DNA of 64,000 nt from Portunus trituberculatus. Its lineage: Eukaryota > Arthropoda > Malacostraca > Decapoda > Portunidae. The notes below the pieces were generated by a model, which saw nothing but the letters and a program-made list of their open reading frames with translations, was not told the DNA's origin and did not search any database. Location: positions 9,121,696-9,185,695 of the forward strand of contig NC_059287.1 in NCBI RefSeq assembly GCF_017591435.1, given 5' to 3'. The position numbers and the translations under genes were made by a program. This document shows positions 62,625 through 64,000 of this stretch, piece after piece. Within the stretch, counting starts at the first letter, position 1. Each line of letters begins with the position of its first letter.

Positions 62625-63115
62625 TGTTATGCGTGAGTGCGTGCGTGAGATGTAAATACATGATTTGAATGTACGACCCGGCGAACGGCTTCCGTGTGCG
62701 TGTTTGTGTGAGACGGCTCGAATACATCATTCGAATGCACGAACCGGCGAATGGTTTCAGAACAGAGGTACAGAGATGACGTAGTACCGGCATTCCAGTG
62801 CCATATGGAACTTGGACTGGCTGTACTACCCACTGCACCTTTGACCAAGTCTCCACCTGCGCTCCACCTCGCATCTTGTGCTAGTGACAGAGTATTGTGA
62901 AAGTGTGCTTGTGACTACCCTGCTTGGCATTGTACTAAGAGACCAGTGTTGTGACATATAATGAAGCAGTGGTGAATGTCACGTGTCTTTGTTTTTCCTG
63001 TGGCTGCCTGGTGTGATCTCTACTGGCTTGCCTCGCCTCAACACACGTAATGAATCCCTCTTGGTTTACGCTGCAGCCACCCCAACAGCTGTGAGGAGTG
63101 GGGGTAGGCACAGCA
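62625..63115 (+). repeat. 5' LTR of a Gypsy-type element
   Basis: TGTTATGCGTGAG...GCACAGCA (TG...CA), starting where the A#2 3' end stops and ending two nt before the primer site. It contains internal direct repeats ('cgacccggcgaacggcttc' / 'cgaaccggcgaatggtttc', about 62672 and 62739). No second copy lies within the window. Confidence 0.75.
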
Positions 63116-63117
63116 AG

Positions 63118-63135
63118 TGGTGTCAGGAGTGGGAT
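63118..63135 (+). promoter_or_regulatory. Primer-binding site (tRNA-Leu type)
   Basis: TGGTGTCAGGAGTGGGAT; the complement ATCCCACTCCTGACACCA fits a second tRNA-Leu isoacceptor 3' end as I recall it. It has the same TGG start and GTGGGAT end as the primer site at 23080-23097, but is not identical. Confidence 0.75.
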
Positions 63136-63189
63136 CTTGCCCTGTGTAGAAGTTGGACTGAAAATTACGTGTTGTTGCTGAGCTGGGTC

Positions 63190-64000
63190 GCCAGTATAGA
63201 TGGCAGACAACTGAAATTCATAAGGGACAAAGCACGGCAGGTTGCGGAAGAGTTATGTAGCAGTATCAAGGCCAAGTCACTCCAGGAGGTGCGTGACGTC
63301 CGCTCAGGAGCACAGGAAGTGAAGGAAGAAGTGGCAGCATTGGAAGAAATGGGACGGTGTCGTAAGGGAGGAAGTGGCTGCGTTGGAAGCAGGTCAGGCC
63401 ATAAGAGAAGAAATTGTTTCCTTGCGGCAGGCTGTGAGGCAGAGCACCAATGAGGTGGCAGTGGATGAAGAGCCAATACGCTGTGCCCCACTCGTTGATG
63501 AATGCTGCAATAGTGCAACGCCAGGACCCCACACCACATTTACACCTCCCTCCTCCCCTCGTCCCTCTCTTACGCCGCCTAGCCATCGTAATGGGAGAAG
63601 GAAGCCGGCAGAGTTTGACGGCAGCATGGCCTGGGAGGATTACCAGGCCCAGTTTCAGATGCTGGCCGACGCTATGGATTGGGATGAAGCTGAACTTTGC
63701 CTGCAGCTTGTGTCTTGCCTGCGGGGGCCAGCGGTGGAAGTTCTGGGCCACCTGTCTGCAAAACAACGGGCCTCTTACCCGTGTGTGGTGGAGGGGCTGG
63801 AACGCAAGTTTGGCCATCAGTACCAAGCAGAGGTCTATTGTGCTCGTCTGAAGGGCAGAATGCGGGGTAAGAATGAAACCCTGCCAGAGTTGGCACAGGA
63901 TATGGAGTCACTAGTGAGACGTGCCTATCCCACGGCTCCAGAAGACATGGTGGCCGTATAAGCAACTGACCACTTTGTGCATGCCCTGCAGCAGCAGCAA
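63190..64000 (+). pseudogene. Gypsy gag, partial (window end)
   Basis: Plus strand. The first frame (to about 63345) has a Lys/Glu-rich helical start ('FIRDKARQVAEELCSSIKAK', 'EVRDVRSGAQEVKEEVAALE'). A frameshift near 63345-63374 leads to the frame through 63374-63961: 'RKPAEFDGSMAWEDYQAQFQ', 'CLQLVSCLRGPAVEVLGHLS', 'LERKFGHQYQAEVYCARLKG' and 'NETLPELAQDMESLVRRAYP'. This is the retrotransposon Gag capsid domain (YDGxxAWExYxAQF ... ELAQDVExLVRRAYP). A TAA at 63959 is followed in frame by 'ATDHFVHALQQQQ', so one nonsense codon interrupts it. The start codon is uncertain (Met near 63199 is out of the long frame). Truncated by the window end. Confidence 0.82.

Overview
This is eukaryotic, intron-poor, repeat-dominated DNA with no host gene that I can support. 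Long (TA)n and (GT)n microsatellites, arthropod-type TTAGG telomere-like repeats, tRNA-derived SINEs, and a broad mix of I-, CR1- and Jockey-like non-LTR elements, Gypsy and BEL/Pao LTR elements and cut-and-paste transposons all point to an arthropod. A decapod crustacean is the best guess (inference). Almost every coding region is a transposable-element gene carrying frameshifts, stops or truncations. I labelled the non-LTR families A to H for cross-reference only.

Layout. 1-3.8 kb: a Tigger-like MITE with a palindrome, then a complete Tc1/mariner-type element (1611-3773) with an internal 782-bp tandem duplication. 5.6-6.5 kb: a LINE RNase H tail (family H). 7.1-8.9 kb: a Merlin (ISXO2-like) transposase relic split by a TTAA-flanked piggyBac derivative. 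9.0-9.8 kb: TTAGG-type repeats bounded by long inverted repeats. 10.1-11.7 kb: LINE tails H and E, the latter split by a CR1-like tail (C). 11.7-23.8 kb: a minus-strand Gypsy element whose first ORF, 135 nt after a perfect tRNA-Leu primer site, encodes an SGNH hydrolase-like protein. It also has gag, protease, RNase H and integrase, but the RT core is deleted in frame. A LINE (F) sits in its 3' LTR and a CR1-like LINE (C) between its first ORF and gag. 23.8-31.4 kb: LINE E tail, then a full-length I-like LINE (A#1, 25066-31328, minus) inserted with a 17-bp target-site duplication into another A copy and itself carrying a MITE. 31.4-35.9 kb: a Jockey-like endonuclease fragment (G) and a BEL/Pao 3' half containing a SINE.

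36.1-62.6 kb is one dispersed I-like element (A#2) broken into three pieces by nested insertions: (i) a complete Gypsy element with integrase before RT (Gmr1-type order), 37180-43634, with CAGG target duplication; (ii) an internally deleted PHD/CCHC LINE (D), 44429-53802, which contains LINE B copy 1 (45551-53121, 14-bp duplication), which in turn contains a SINE and a 1.1-kb LTR-like insertion; (iii) LINE B copy 2 (53821-60095, minus, 13-bp duplication). 62.6-64 kb: the 5' LTR, tRNA-Leu primer site and gag of a further Gypsy element, cut by the window end.

The most unusual items are the SGNH hydrolase ORF inside an LTR retrotransposon, the Gmr1-type domain order, the inverted-repeat-bounded TTAGG block, and the ordered insertion record given by target-site duplications.
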